Shown one piece after another: positions 40,506 to 52,344 of a DNA stretch of 64,000 bases. The translations under genes were made by a program, and so were the position numbers. Source of the stretch: Rhynchopus sp. YZ270_cl-10 (taxonomy: Eukaryota > Euglenozoa > Diplonemea > Diplonemida > Diplonemidae); contig OZ037931.1 in the NCBI GenBank assembly GCA_964035575.1, forward strand, positions 753,567 through 817,566, read 5' to 3'. The notes under the pieces are model-generated. The model had not been told where the DNA came from and searched no databases. It saw only the letters and a program-made list of their open reading frames with translations. Every line of letters begins with the position of its first letter. The stretch's first letter is position 1.

Positions 40506-40727
40506 CAAGAGGAAAAAAAAAAAAAAACCACAAATTGTCAGGATCTTGATCAGGAAGAAGAAGATTTGAGTCCGTGAAAAAAATAAAATCTTCTTTAAGA
40601 AGTTTCTGGTACCGTGAATATAGGGTATTCCTGTATTTTTTTTTTGCCACGTGCTGCGTCTGCCATATCCAATATCGGAATCCGATATCCAAGCCTAATT
40701 TGGTGACATTTGGATACCAGAACCTGT

Positions 40728-40761
<34 letters not shown>

Positions 40762-41388
40762 TGGGTGATTGTTGAACGAACAAAATAAAAGCAAAAACGA
40801 TCTACGATATACTTTGGTTATCTTGTGTGCTGTTTAGCGCATCAAATCCAAAAAAAAAAAAAAAAAAAAGAAGTAAAAAATAGCACCCCCTCCCACCCCT
40901 GGACGCAGACGTCTGCGTCCTGCGTTTTTGAAGGGGGTAACAAAATGCAGACGGCAATGAAAGACGGCTGCCCATCTACACGGTGGCATTCCGCTGTCGA
41001 ATTATCAAAAAAAAAAAAAAAAAACAGAAAAAACAGAAGAAAAAAAGTCGTGTATGTGCCCCCTACCCCCTCTCATAAAAAACTTATTCACACCACCCCC
41101 TTCCTCTCCCCCTGAAATAGAGCAAAATGGTTAGTATTCACCAACGAAACAGAACAAAAAAAAAAAATGGAGGTTTTTTAATTTTTATTTACTCGGGTTA
41201 AGTACAACGCCCCCTAAATACACTCCCGATTGTCTCAGATGGGGGGTACTTTATGGGGATGCATTGCATGGAATCTCCAGTGAACGTTATTCAAAAAAAA
41301 AAATAATAAAAATTTGGGAAAATGGACGAATGAAATGGTATCCCACTCCCCCCCCCCCCCCCCCCCCTCACCTCTCTCTTTTTTTTTA
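40506..41388. other. Gene-free stretch
   Basis: Only A and T tracts, a small GACGCAGACGTCTGCGTC palindrome near 40904-40920 and a C-run near 41349-41367. No gene seen. Confidence 0.6.
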
Positions 41389-41475
41389 GATGTGAACCAC
41401 ATGGACTGCATGGCTGGGGACACCGGTCATTGTACCAATATACACTGTTTCACAAGCGGGGCTGTTGTATTTTTG
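41389..41475 (+). repeat. Repeat A, copy 5 (diverged)
   Basis: GATGTGAACCACATGGACTG, CATGGCTGGGG, then GGTCATTGTACCAATATACA and GGGGCTGTTGTATTT. The central palindrome is broken (TGTACCAATATACA). Confidence 0.7.
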
Positions 41476-41804
41476 AGGCAACGGGGGGTTTTTTGTTAAA
41501 CCCTTTTCGTTCTACCTCCTCCTCCCTCCTCCCTCCCCCCATTCCCCATCCCCCTTCTCAAAAATACTTCTTCTGTGATCCTGAACGATATCATAAGATG
41601 AACCTACCGCGAACCCTGTCTGGCCCTCTTCGGTGCTCCTGGGAGGACACTTTCTTTTTTTGAAATGGTGTGATTTCAGGGGGTACGGACAACCCACGGG
41701 GGAACCACGGAGAACTGTTTCGGGCTATATTAAGATTTGCGGAGCACCTTCGGGGGAACCACGGAGACTCCGTTTTGGTGATCACACCATGAAAAATAAC
41801 AACA

Positions 41805-41873
41805 GTGGAGATTGCACAAAACTGTGTCAACACCAACCGAGGCAACTACACTACTCCAACAATTTTTCGAAAA
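41805..41873 (+). repeat. Repeat I, copy 3
   Basis: GTGGAGATTGCACAAAACTG through CAACTACACTACTCCAACAA, ending TTTTTCGAAAATC. It lies about 150 bp before the start of the gene at 42023. Confidence 0.75.
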
Positions 41874-42022
41874 TCTTTTTTTCCCCCACTCCTTTTAGAG
41901 AATGGAGCAGCGTCCTGGAAGCTCCAAGAAGGGGAGGCACTCACCTGCAACCATCGTTGCAATATTGGTTGTTCCCCCTCTGCTTTTCTCACAAATATAC
42001 CTGAACAGACAAGACACATACT

Positions 42023-42743
42023 ATGGTGCTGATCCCTGATGTAGATGTGAGCCAGGTGGACTTCAAGGACAGCGATGGAGACGCTATCCACTTCCAGGTG
42101 GCAGCATCGGGCACGGCGCTTGAGTACAGCATTAACGGCAAGCCTCGGCCGCAGTTCCAGGTGCTCAAGTGGCACCCAGCGCTTGGCATGCCCGGAATTC
42201 TCATGCCCGACATCAAAAAAGGGTTCCCTCTTCCGATAGAGGGCATCGTTGAAACACTGGCAGGACTGAAGAGCCTGTGCAAGAAAGCAAATGCGGAGTG
42301 CTCCATCCCCTCTGACGTATGAAAACATTATTATCGTTCAAAAAAAAAATTTTTTTTGGAGCTTTTTGGAGAGTGGAGATTTGCACAACTGTGGCAACAC
42401 CAACCGAGGCAACTACACTACTCCAACAATTTATCAAAAAATAAAAATTAAAAAACGATAACGGCTCGGCGGGGAGTAGTATCAGCGACATCAATATGAT
42501 ATCTGCCACACAAGAGATCATCGCGTTCGTCTGCGGTGACGTAAGAGTGTTTAGTATGGTGGAGGCACTCTGGAGCACTTTGGGGTGGATATTATTAGTA
42601 GCTACACTAATACAACCAAATTTTCAAAAAAAAAAAATATACACATCACACAGGTCGTGATCCCTGATGGAGTTTTGGGACTGCCAAACGACATGGCCGA
42701 CCTGTTGCTTAGCCAACACGCCCCGCCGAAAGGCGAGGAATAA
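42023..42743 (+). CDS. Two-exon unknown protein (127 residues)
   Basis: Exon 1, 42023-42316, ends at TCTGAC before GTATGA. Exon 2, 42654-42743, starts after ACACACAG with GTCGTGATCCCTG. Both junctions are phase 0, giving ...ECSIPSD-VVIPDGVLG.... The 337-bp intron holds repeat I and a repeat J copy. Without splicing the frame would close after one more codon at 42322, giving 99 residues. The protein is soluble, with no signal or membrane segment. It begins MVLIPDVDVSQVDF and ends SQHAPPKGEE; VIPD occurs near both ends (LIPDVD, VIPDGV). I recognise no family. GC-rich codon use and the splice fit make it a likely real gene. The spliced form is an inference. Confidence 0.6.
42373..42442 (+). repeat. 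Repeat I, copy 4 (in an intron)
   Basis: GTGGAGATTTGCACAACTGTG through ACAATTTATCAAAAAATAAA, inside the intron of the gene at 42023. Confidence 0.75.
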
Positions 42744-43300
42744 ATGAACACACGCCCCCCCCTTTTTTTCCCCCTCCCTTCTTTTTTATTTTTCTATTCA
42801 GATTTTTGACTAATCTTGCACACCCCCCCGTACATCCTCTTTTTTTTTGCCTAGATATCTCCCCCCCTTTTTTTTTGCGTACCCGTAATCAGTTTCTGTC
42901 CCTTCCCTCAGACGAGTGTGTGCCCAAGGTAAGAGGGCTTGTGTGAGGGGGGGTCAGGCATCTTGCGTACTAACCCTCAACACATAGTTTTCTTTCCCCT
43001 GCCATTAGTAGAATTGGCTTGAGGACTTTTCGCTTTTTAATCAAAAGGGGCGTTCACATAGAGAAGAAAGAAGAAGAAGAAAAAACAGTGGAGATTGCAC
43101 AAAACTGTGGCAACACAACCGAGGCAACTACACTACTCCAACAATTTATCGAAAAAGGAAAAAAAAAAAAAAAAAAAAAAAAACCAGAAAAATCTTCTGG
43201 TGTGGCTGGATGGGGGCGCAAAAAGTGCGGAAAAGTGCGCAAAAAGTGCGAATCACCCCCTCTTCAGCCATATTATTTTGTTTTTTTTTTCTATTTCAGT
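42744..43300. other. Gene-free stretch with repeat I copy 5
   Basis: Pyrimidine-rich DNA. Repeat I copy 5 lies at 43088-43155 (GTGGAGATTGCACAAAACTG ... CAATTTATCGAAAAAGG). No gene seen. Confidence 0.6.
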
Positions 43301-43725
43301 CACGGTGGAGTCTGACCAGCCTGGCCTGAGGCCAAACCGGACTCACCCCCGAGTCCGCCTGGCCGGACTCGGGGTCCGGCCAACCAGACTCAGGGGTCCG
43401 CCTGGCCGGACCCCTGGCCGGACCCCGAGTCTGGTTGGCCGGACCCTGAGTCCGGTTGGCCGGACCCAAAAAAAAAAGTGTCACTTGTCGTTCCCTCACC
43501 CCCCTTCTTGTAGTTGTTTGATGCGTTGACGCTTCCACACACACTAAAAATTACCTGTTGGTTGGTGGTGTTGCGGAGCACGGTTGGGTGAGTGAACGAC
43601 GTGACACTTTCCGCTCACAAAGTAGTGTGCGTAAAAAAATTTTTTTTATTGCCCTGGTGAAAATTTTTTGCACTCTATTATGTACCCTCCACCCCCACTT
43701 TATACACCTCTACTCACTTTATGGT

Positions 43726-43880
43726 CACTCCATAAAGTAAATTTTTACTCCATAAAGTAAATTTTTACTCCATAAAGTGGTTTTTTCACTCCATAAAGTG
43801 AATTTTTCACTCCATAAAGTGATTTTTTACTCCATAAAGTGGTTTTTTCACTCCATAAAGTAAAATTTTCACTCCATAAA
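43726..43880 (+). repeat. Tandem repeat of a ~20-bp unit
   Basis: Seven or eight copies of CACTCCATAAAGTGAATTTT with small variations. The unit core CACT(CCATAA)AGTG is a short palindrome. Three related CCCATAAAG units appear near 44590-44630. Confidence 0.85.
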
Positions 43881-43887
43881 GTGACCC

Positions 43888-44030
43888 ATTTCCAGCTATT
43901 GTGCCCCATAGAAAGGGACTCTGCAAAAATTTTTTTTCGCCTATATAGGGCTAATTTCGACGATTTGAGGCCATTAAAACCAGAATTTGACACTTTTGAG
44001 CCTCTGTGGGGGTCTAAAATGCGGTTTTGA
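43888..44030 (+). repeat. Repeat E, copy 1
   Basis: CCAGCTATTGTGCC, GAAAGGGACTCT, CGCCTATATAGGGCTAATTT, CGACGATTTGAGGCC, CTGTGGGGGTCTAAAA. The same order occurs at 49010-49150 with few changes. Confidence 0.8.
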
Positions 44031-44070
44031 GTTTCCAAAAAAATTTCCCCCATATACAATGCTGTGGTGC

Positions 44071-44805
44071 AAATAATTTCACTCTCGAATCGGTGAGTGC
44101 TCTTCGAGTGCCCGAAGGGCACGAGAGGGGGCACAACGGATTCTCGAGTGAAATTTTGGCCCAATTTGGGGTTACTATAGTGGTTTGTGGGGGTGTATTT
44201 TACTTGAGGCTTGATTTCCCCTATCTCGACCCAATAAATAACGCCACCAATACCATTTCCCCAGAGAAAATGCGAAAAAATCACACACCACAACACAAAA
44301 AATGTTCCCGAAGAGGAAGAACGACCCGATGTGAGCATAATTTTTCTGTTTGAGTTCGGGTTGTATCCCGTTCAGTACTCCCCCTGGGATGCTACTACTA
44401 TGCTGCGGTAAACTGAGCATTGCTGGGTTGCTTTTGCAGTGACACCCCCGGAATTTCACTTTTTTTCTGATTTTTTTACACTTCGCCCCCGATGTTACAC
44501 TCCCATCCCCTCCTGTCACCCTTTTTTTGCCTGTTTGTGGTGTTTTTCAGTCAGAAAAACACAAAAAACCCCTGTTTTTGGGCCACAAAGTGAAAATACA
44601 CCCCATAAAGTGAAGATACACCCCATAAAGCCACTTTATTTAACTCCAAAAATCAAGAGTGCTCAAAATTTTCACCACGGGCAATAAAACTACCTTATCA
44701 ACTCCAAATTGGGCCATAATTTCACTCTCGAATCGGTTCGTGCCCCTCTCGTGCCCTTCGGGCACTCGAGGAGCACTCACCGATTCTCGAGTGAAATAAT
44801 GACCC
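44071..44805. mobile_element. Inverted pair of ~105-bp arms, each itself a hairpin
   Basis: The left arm holds 44076-44154 (TTTCACTCTCGAATCGG ... GGATTCTCGAGTGAAAT). The right arm holds its reverse complement at 44719-44797, and similarity runs on into CCCAATTTGGRGTT. Each arm has internal complementary ends and a central GTGCCCGAAGGGCAC palindrome. The 565 bp between them has no frame. This is either an element with structured ends or two insertions of one palindromic MITE in opposite orientations. Confidence 0.7.
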
Positions 44806-46363
44806 ATTATTTGTTGTTAATAAATAGCTATTTTTGACATCACAAAAATGCCCTTGGTGGGTCCATATGACCTCAAAACTGGACTAAAAATGCAAATAAA
44901 GGCACTTACGAGCAGTTTAGAGCATCTAGAATTTATTCGACGGCAATTTTGTGTGCACTCTGTACATTTTGTATGGGCCATCGCCTTAGCAAAAAATCGA
45001 AAAATCTGAAAAAAAAAAATTTTTTTTTCGGGAAAAATTTGGCCTCTGGGTTGGGTCTTGGGGCACCGAAAAATGCAAAAAAACGCAAAATTCGGGTGTT
45101 TTGACCATCTGGGGTTTCACCAAATACACGTATTTGAACTATACTACACTAAACAGTGGTTAGACAAGGCGATTTTTGACCAAAGAAAAAATATGCATCT
45201 AGCATCAAAATTGTGGAAAACTTTGCACCCCAAACACCCTCAACAACGCCCGCCAAAAGGCGCCCCTTGTTGCTGGGAGTTGGTTCTCATTGATACCTGC
45301 ACAGCGGGCATTCCTCTGAGTCCAACGCATGTTTGGCCTGTCTGCGGCGTTGTACTTAAGGTGCACGAAGACAGGGTCTGGTGGTAAATTTTGCGTAGTA
45401 CTGCGACGTGGTACTGCGTGGGTCTGGGAATTTGGGTACCTGGGTACAGGAAATTTGTTGTGGAAGACATCAACCACCATGCATTGAGGAGGGTAAGACA
45501 GTGTTCGCAGTTTCTACCTGATAGCATTACAACATTTAACTTCTCCACGGGGGTCTTGGGCCGTTCACTCGGTTATACCTTGACTACCGGAAGATATTCT
45601 TGAGGCCTTTTTGGTCTCTAGAATATCCGGTCTTCCCGAACGGAGGCACACTTTGTGTGTTACTACGACCTGGCAATTTCCAGCAGTAGGTTAAGTAATC
45701 TTTCTTGTAAATTGTTGGATCATTATCTCCTCAGTGCATGAATGCCCCACGTGACTGGACACTTTTGTGTTTGTCATGTGGAGCTGTGGTTGCTCTTTCA
45801 CGACTTTTTTCCTTGTACACAGTGTACCGTGTACCTGGGTACCTGGGTACCTGGGTACCTGGGTGCCTGGGTACCTGGGGCGGCCAGGCGGACCCACGGG
45901 TCCGCCTGGCCGGACTCGGGGTCCGGCCAACCGGACTCGGGGGTCCGCCTGGCCGGACTCAGGGGTCCGTCCTTTAGTCCGGCCAAAAGGGTCCGGCCAT
46001 TTTGGTCACACTCCACCGTGGTAGCAGCACAAAAAAAACATCGGATGGTTTTTTTTAAAAGAAAAAAACTAAGGGAAAGTCCCAGGTGTGTTGATTGGGA
46101 TTTCAAATAGGGGGTTTTTTTTTTACCTGAGGGGGGGGTTTTTTTTTTTTGGACTACTGTTGCATTTTTTCCTTCCCCCTTTAATATAATATTATTCAAA
46201 AGAGCTGTTTTGCGCGCAATTCTCAAAAAAAAAGTACCCCATATTCTGCAGTATTGTTCTGGGTTTTAACTCTCTTGGAGGAAAAACGTAAAAATTTTTA
46301 AAAAGGACAGAGCTTGCAAAAGGTGGCAACTACACATCAACAATTTATCGAAAAAAAAGATAC

Positions 46364-46435
46364 AGTGGAGATTGCACCAACTGTGGCAACACAACCGAGG
46401 CAACTACACTACTCCAAACAATTTATCAAAAAAAA
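46364..46435 (+). repeat. Repeat I, copy 6 (upstream of Arp2)
   Basis: GTGGAGATTGCACCAACTGTG through CAATTTATCAAAAAAAAAG, preceded by a truncated copy at 46318-46358. It ends about 55 bp before the Arp2 start codon. Confidence 0.8.
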
Positions 46436-46489
46436 AGTAACAAAATCCACATAGCATATTACCTCAAATTCAAGGCACAAAAACACAAT

Positions 46490-49400
46490 ATGAGCAATAG
46501 CAAGGTTGTTGTGAACGACAATGGAAGTGGGTTTGTGAAGTGCGGGTTTGCCGGGAGCAACTTCCCCAGCGAACGGTTCCCCGCCATCGTCGGGCGCCCG
46601 ATTCTCAGAAGCGACGAACACGTGGGGGGGAACATCAAGGACATCATGGTGGGAGATGAGTGTTTCGAGCACCGCGCAGCCTTGAACGTCACGTACCCGC
46701 TGCAGAACGGTATCGTGAAGAACTGGGAAGATATGGAGCACATCTGGGACTACACATGGGACAAGCTGGACGTGAACCCCTCGGAATGCAAGGTGATGCT
46801 CACGGAGGCCCCGCTGAACCCGCAAAAGAACAGGATGAAAACCTTCCAAATTATGTTCGAAAAGTACGGTTTTGAATCCGCCTTTATGTCGATCCAGGCT
46901 GTCCTTGTGCTCTACTCGCAAGGTATTCTCACAGGGTGTGTCGTCGATGCTGGTGACGGTGTGACCCACGTTATCCCCATCTACGAAGGATTCTACGCCC
47001 CGCAGGCGACAACAGAGACGAATATTAAGAGGTTGGACCTTGCAGGGCACGCACTGACAGACCGGATGCTTGAACTGCTTCAGAGAAGGGGTATGTGTTG
47101 CGTTCCTTCCACGTAGGGGAGGATATTTCCTCCAGGGGCTTTTTTTTTTTTTTTTCAGGCTTTTTTGGTGGAGGATTTCCTCCATTTTTTTTTTTTTTTG
47201 GCGGGCTCGGGTGGAGGATTATCCTCCTAGGGGTTTTATAGTGGGGGGTCACTTTGTCTCCCCCGAGGGAGCCAATATTTTCCCGAGCCTGTATGCACCG
47301 TCCAGGGCTGCACCTTAAAAAAAATTTGCCTGCGGCGCCATTTTCATTTTTTGCTACTCAAAAAAAGGGTTCGTTGAGTGATTCTGTGGTGTAATAGGAA
47401 GCATTTTTACACCGTACCCTAATTTTTTTTCGCCTGCGGCGCCATTTATATTAATTTTTTTGCTCCGCAAAAAAATAGAGTTGGCAATGTCTTTGGATAC
47501 CCTTGCATTTTGCAGCCAAAAAATACAACTTGACCAAAGCTGCAAAAATTTGCTGTTTTTTTAAAAATAACCCGCCGTTGCATCAGCCCCTGCTTCTGGA
47601 AGACGCATTGGTTTTGTACGGTTCGTGGAGCGTATGGTGCAAGAGAAAGGATTAGATTTCCGTTTTTTATTATCTCGCAAATTGACCCGCCTCTCCGCTC
47701 TGTGGCTGTCAGGGAGGCGCGCGCGAAGCGCGCGACGACCGCTTGTTGTGGGGGGAAAATTTTTTTTTTTGGGGGGTTTTTTTTGCAAAAATAAAATCCT
47801 CCTCATTGCGAAAATTCTGCTTTTTTCGTGGAGGATCTTGAGAGCCCTGGTTCCTTTTCCACCTTTTTTTTTTTCGTTTTTCGTTTTTTTTCTATTTTTT
47901 TTTGAAAACTTAATGTTGTATTAGTGTAGGAAGAATGAGCGCTACCGGATAACCCCCAGACACCCACCATTAAGTAAAGTCGTACAACATGACGCCGTTC
48001 GATACCATTTGTCATGAAGCAATGTGCACACACAACTGCACGAAAAAGAAAAAAAAAACAGTCGTAGCGAACAAAATATATGGGTCAACAAAAAGGGGGG
48101 AACGGTCAGACCAGAGCTCCTAGATGAGTCTCATCTGGTACCTTTGGGGTAGCTTTCGAAGCATCCATATGAACACCCTGTAATGCAACAACGTCCATGT
48201 GGTGGTGGTCAATTTTCAGAGTTCACCCACAGAATTTTTCAAACTTCACACCCTCCCTCCCTCCCCCTCAGGATACTCGCTGAACAAGACCGCTGACTTC
48301 GACACCGTCAGACAAATTAAAGAAAAGCTCAGCTACGTGGCAGTTGACTTCGAACTTGAGAAGAGATTAGCCACCGAAACGACTCACCTCGAGCAGGACT
48401 GCATGGTACGCGCACTTTTCTCTCCCACCCACCCCCACCCCCACCCCCCTCCACCCCGTTAAAAGCAATCTTGTTTGTTCTAAGAAGCTAACCGCTCCCC
48501 TCCCCAACCAAGATGTTTTTCAACCTTTTTTCATACCCTCTCTCACAGCTCCCCGATGGCCAGGTAATTAAAATAGGTGCGGAACGTTTCGAGAGTGCGG
48601 AGCCGCTCTTCCGTCCGGAGTTGATGGGCATTGACTCGCGCGGTGGTGGCATTGCACAGATGACCTTCGACTGCATCAACAACTCCTCGAGAGACGTTCA
48701 GAGCGAGCTCTTCAAGCACATCGTGCTCTCTGGTGGTACCACTATGCTTCCCGGGCTCCCCACCCGCCTCGAGCACGAAGTCAAAAAGCTCTACATTAAG
48801 CACAAACTCGGAGGTGACCCTAAGAAAGCGGTATGCGTTTCCCCCACTAAAGGTTTTCAGGGGGCTCCCTAAAACATGTTAAAAAATCGCAAAAAAGTTC
48901 AAAAAGTGTTTTTTACCTTTGCCAAAACTGAGATACAAAGGGGAAAAAAATGTTTTTTCCCAGCCAAAGCTGGGAAAAACACATGTTCTACGGACCCTCC
49001 CACCCCACTTTCCAGCTATTTTGACTTATAGAAAGGGACTCTCGCAAATTTTTTTTTCCGCCTATATAGGGCTAATTTCGACGATTTGAGGCCGTTAAAA
49101 CCAGAATTTGACACTTTTGAGCATCTGTGGGGGTCTAAAACGTGGTTTCGCGCACCCGAAATTTCGTGGTTTTTACTTAGGAAAATGCCCATTTCAACCC
49201 AAATTTTCGGTTTTTCTGGCCCGAAAGTCCAAAAAAAAAGCGCCGGGGGGCTTCGCCCCCCGAACCCCCCAGACCCCCCTATGCAATTGGGGGCCTGCGG
49301 CGCAGTTCGGAGCTCTAGGTCATACCGAACCTGAATTTTAAATGTAACTACCCCCCTCCGTGTATATGTCCGGCACTTTTCTGAAAAATTTCCGGACATA

Positions 49401-51130
49401 TTCACATATGGGGGGAGATGCCCCGCCAACGTGCGGGGCCGAAAGCTCGGAATGGGTTTTTGCCGCTGTAAACTGTAGTATACTACCTGATGTCCGGCAT
49501 GTGCATATGTCCGAAAACATGTGTATATGTCCGAGCCTCGACCAACACGGACATATGCACAGGACATATACACGGGGGAGGGTAGGTAGATGTTATAGTG
49601 CTCGCAGCGCTATTCCTTGCCATCATGCGGCATCAGACCTCATGCAGGAGAAAACTACGGTGTCCAGCATCGGCAGTGCGTACACATTGGTGCAGGATTT
49701 TATCGGCGTGACGTGGAACACGGACGACGTCTGGCATTTACGGGTTCAGTACAAGTGTGAGCAGTGCGAACGCACTAACGATTTTGCGACGAGGCGGAAG
49801 AGATACCTTTCTCCTCTCCCTGGTGCAGGGTGGATCCTTCTTTTCGCTGAAAATCCGAGATTTTTTTTCGTTTTATTTTTCTCTCCCGTTTTAGAGATTT
49901 TTCCGCGCAGGCCTGATGCTAGCTGTCAGGTTTTTAGGAAATCGTGGGGGGGTTGATGGTTTGTCCGCGAGCGCAGCGAGTCGAAAAATTGAGTGACCAT
50001 CTGAAAAGAAAAACGAACGAGCAGGTTGGGACCTGTACTGAGGCAGAATAGTGGTGTTTTTTTACACATCTCAGCTGTCGCAGAACTAAACCCCAGGGGA
50101 ATATAGGTTTTGGTGGTTTTCGCTGAAACTCGGTCATTACTCGGTCAAGCCCAACCCAGCTCGTTCGGGGCCTCCGGCAGAATGTGAGAATTCCTCGGTT
50201 ATCCTACTGCGGAGTTCGACACTACATTGATATTTGCACTGGGCACACGCAGTATCAGTAATCTCAATACATTTACAAAAGAAACGGCGGTCATGGCACC
50301 CATGGCGAAGCCACGGTACGCAATATTTCTAAAAATTGCGCTCAAAATTGCACGTTTTTAGTGCCAAACTATGCCACGCGAAGTGTGGGTTGCAAGCTTG
50401 CGCCCAAGGCGCACGGTGCGCTACTTTTATTCTCTCGCCATACTGCATCCTTCCTTTTCCTTCGGCGTTTGACCCCAATTAAATCGCGTTCTGTCTGTGA
50501 CCCTTGTCGGACACTGCGCCCTCTGATAAGGGTAATACTTTCTAGAAACATTGTGAAGTCTGTTTTTGACACACAATCGGGGTGGGTGGGCCATAATTTG
50601 CTCAACCAGTCGAAAATTGGGATTTTTCTGAAATTTGCATTGTGCCCAGCAAAAATCGTCGTTTTTTTGAAGAATTTTCCAAAAAATATGCTATACCCCC
50701 TATGACTGGACCCAACTCCCCTCACTCTTTTTTCCCTCTTTTTTGACCCAGAAACCACGCGCTTTTTGAACCTTTTTATCCAAAATACTCCTTTTTAGGG
50801 AGCCTCCTCAATTAATTTTTTTGGTGATAAAAGATCTAAAAGCGTTGTAAAAAAACATTGTCCTCTTTCTTGACCGAATTGCTTTGATGATTTTGTCGTG
50901 TAGTAACAGTAGTGTGCCCATATGCTCGCAATACCCCCCCTTCTCCCCTGCAGAAAATCAAGGTCCGTGTCGAGGACCCCCCACGGAGGAAGCACATGGT
51001 TTACCTTGGTGCATCTGTGCTCGCTGATGTGATGGAGGGTCAGCCAGAGCAGTGGGTCACAAAGGCGGAGTGGGAAGAAGAAGGCGACCGTGCGATCCAG
51101 GCCAAATGCCCAGACGCACGCAACGTTTAA
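46490..51130 (+). CDS. ARP2: Actin-related protein 2 (Arp2)
   Basis: ATP-binding subunit of the Arp2/3 complex, which nucleates branched actin filaments at the cell cortex. Exons: 46490-47090, 48272-48405, 48549-48830, 50954-51130, all with GT-AG introns. The joined protein has 397 residues; human ARP2 has 394. Arp2-type signatures, as opposed to conventional actin: [21 protein letters not shown] near the start, [39 protein letters not shown] [38 protein letters not shown] and [14 protein letters not shown] near the end. Introns 1 (1,181 bp) and 3 (2,123 bp) are swollen by repeats D and E and a hairpin element. Intron 2 is 143 bp. Start: first ATG after CACAAAAACACAAT. Other Arp2/3 subunits are not in this window. 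Confidence 0.95.
47284..47480 (-). repeat. Repeat D, copy 3, inverted, in Arp2 intron 1
   Basis: Reverse complement of 8432-8600 and 9611-9768: GCACCGTCCAGGGCTGCACC, TTTGCCTGCGGCGCCAT, ACACCGTACCCTAATTTTTT, CGCCTGCGGCGCCATTTAT, TTTTTGCTCCGC. Confidence 0.8.
49010..49150 (+). repeat. Repeat E, copy 2, in Arp2 intron 3
   Basis: Matches 43888-44030, including CGCCTATATAGGGCTAATTT and CTGTGGGGGTCTAAAA. Confidence 0.8.
49348..49586. mobile_element. Inverted-repeat element in Arp2 intron 3
   Basis: CTACCCCCCTCCGTGTATATG at the left matches, inverted and with small gaps, CATATACACGGGGGAGGGTAG at the right. Several TATGTCCG/CGGACATA words lie near both ends. About 240 bp, non-coding. Confidence 0.65.
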
Positions 51131-51183
51131 GTTTCTGCATCGTATAAAAAAATTTTTTGGGGGGGGATTTCAAAAAAAAAAAT

Positions 51184-51232
51184 TGTAGAGCACACTCTAG
51201 GGTGGCTACACTAATACAACCAAGTTTTCAAA
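51184..51232 (+). repeat. Repeat J, copy 3
   Basis: TGTAGAGCACACTCTAGGGTGG, CTACACTAATACAACCAAGTTT, ending TCAAAACAACAAA. It begins about 55 bp after the Arp2 stop codon, so it may be in the 3' UTR. Confidence 0.75.
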
Positions 51233-52248
51233 ACAACAAAAAAAAACACACACAACGGGTGTGACGAGAACGAGCCTCTACACTAAATACGAGGCCAAAA
51301 AAAAAAAAAAAATGGCGTTTTTTTTCTTTTCAAGAGTCAGGATGAAGTTTTTTTTTTGTGGTCGAAACCAGATCCCATATTGTCCTGTATCTGTTCTATC
51401 TGTTGGAAGATTCCTCTACCCCTGCCTCGCTGATGTGTGCACTGAGAGGTACATTCATCTTGCACATTTTTTTGTTTTTAGGGAGGGTGAGGGGGGGGGC
51501 CGTGGTGGTGGTGGGGGAGGGGAAATGTTTCATCTCTATTATTCCTTTGGGGTTTTTGTCAGGTTTTGCTGGATCATTTTCTCTATTTTTGACAGCGCCT
51601 TCATTTCCCCATTTATCGACGTTATCTTATAAACCGTGATTTTTTTTTTTTTTGGAAATATTTTTAAGATGTGCATCTGCGCGATTCTTTCATCTTTTTT
51701 TTTTTGGTTGAATATTATTGTGGTAGTGTGGTTGGCCTGCCATTGTGCAATTTCCCATCTGTTTAGTACGCGTGTCGGAGAGCAAATTTTTTTTTGAATT
51801 TTATTTTTTTTTGGGGAAATACTGCACTATATGCAAACACCGCTTTTGGAAGGTAGTTTGTAAGCTAAATTGTCTACACTGATGACATCCCGCCGCCCAC
51901 CTCAAAAAAGTGCAAGAAGCCAAGAAATGCAACCATGTGTTTTTAAATTTTTTTATTGAAGTTACAATGAATCCCTCCACCTCGCAAAATATGTACCAAA
52001 AAAGAAAAAAAAGCATTTCTAAAACAAAACCAAAAAAAAATATTTGTACAGCGAAGCTCATTCCCTTGTACAACCAAGTTTTCAATAAAAAAAACAAATA
52101 CCATTTTTTTTGCGTACGGAACCTGCATCCAGACAGTTTGCAGATTTGTCGAAACAACAAGAGAAGCCCAGGGTTATTGGGACGTGATGGGGGGTAGTAC
52201 GTGGCTTGCAAAGAAATCCGTGTGAAGTGTGCTTGGTAGTTACCGCTG

Positions 52249-52289
<41 letters not shown>

Positions 52290-52344
52290 GCTTTTTCCTG
52301 ATCTCCCTCCCCTATCCTGTTCCTGTACCCACACAATAAAAAAT

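Larger units (their letters stand above)
43301..46020. mobile_element. Possible 2.7 kb element with GGCCGGAC-rich inverted ends
   Basis: CACGGTGGAGTCTGACCA at the left and TGGTCACACTCCACCGTG at the right are inverted copies with one mismatch. Next to each lies about 150 bp of palindromic modules built from GTCCGGCCAACCGGACTC and GGTCCGCCTGGCCGGACTC. The interior holds other repeats (tandem CACTCCATAAAGTG, repeat E, paired 79-bp hairpins and a short TACCTGGG array at 45826-45882). Either this is one large non-autonomous element or two inverted insertions of the same small element. No intact frame is recognised; a decayed coding region around 45060-45600 is possible but unidentified. Confidence 0.5.

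Noticed and set aside
39975-40508. Long open frames on both strands at 40 kb
   Set aside because: They are translations of the CTGTA array, which has no stop codon in any frame.
42457-42540. A middle exon in the gene at 42023 (frame ending AFVCGD before GTAAGA)
   Set aside because: The segment is open and has a donor-like GTAAGA, but no AG acceptor sits in the required phase. The direct two-exon join is in phase 0 on both sides.
43726-43880. CRISPR-like regular repeats
   Set aside because: Units of about 20 bp are directly tandem without unique spacers, and the genome is eukaryotic.
49016-49573. 185-residue minus-strand frame in Arp2 intron 3
   Set aside because: It overlaps repeat E and a hairpin element; a similar accidental frame occurs over the other repeat E copy.
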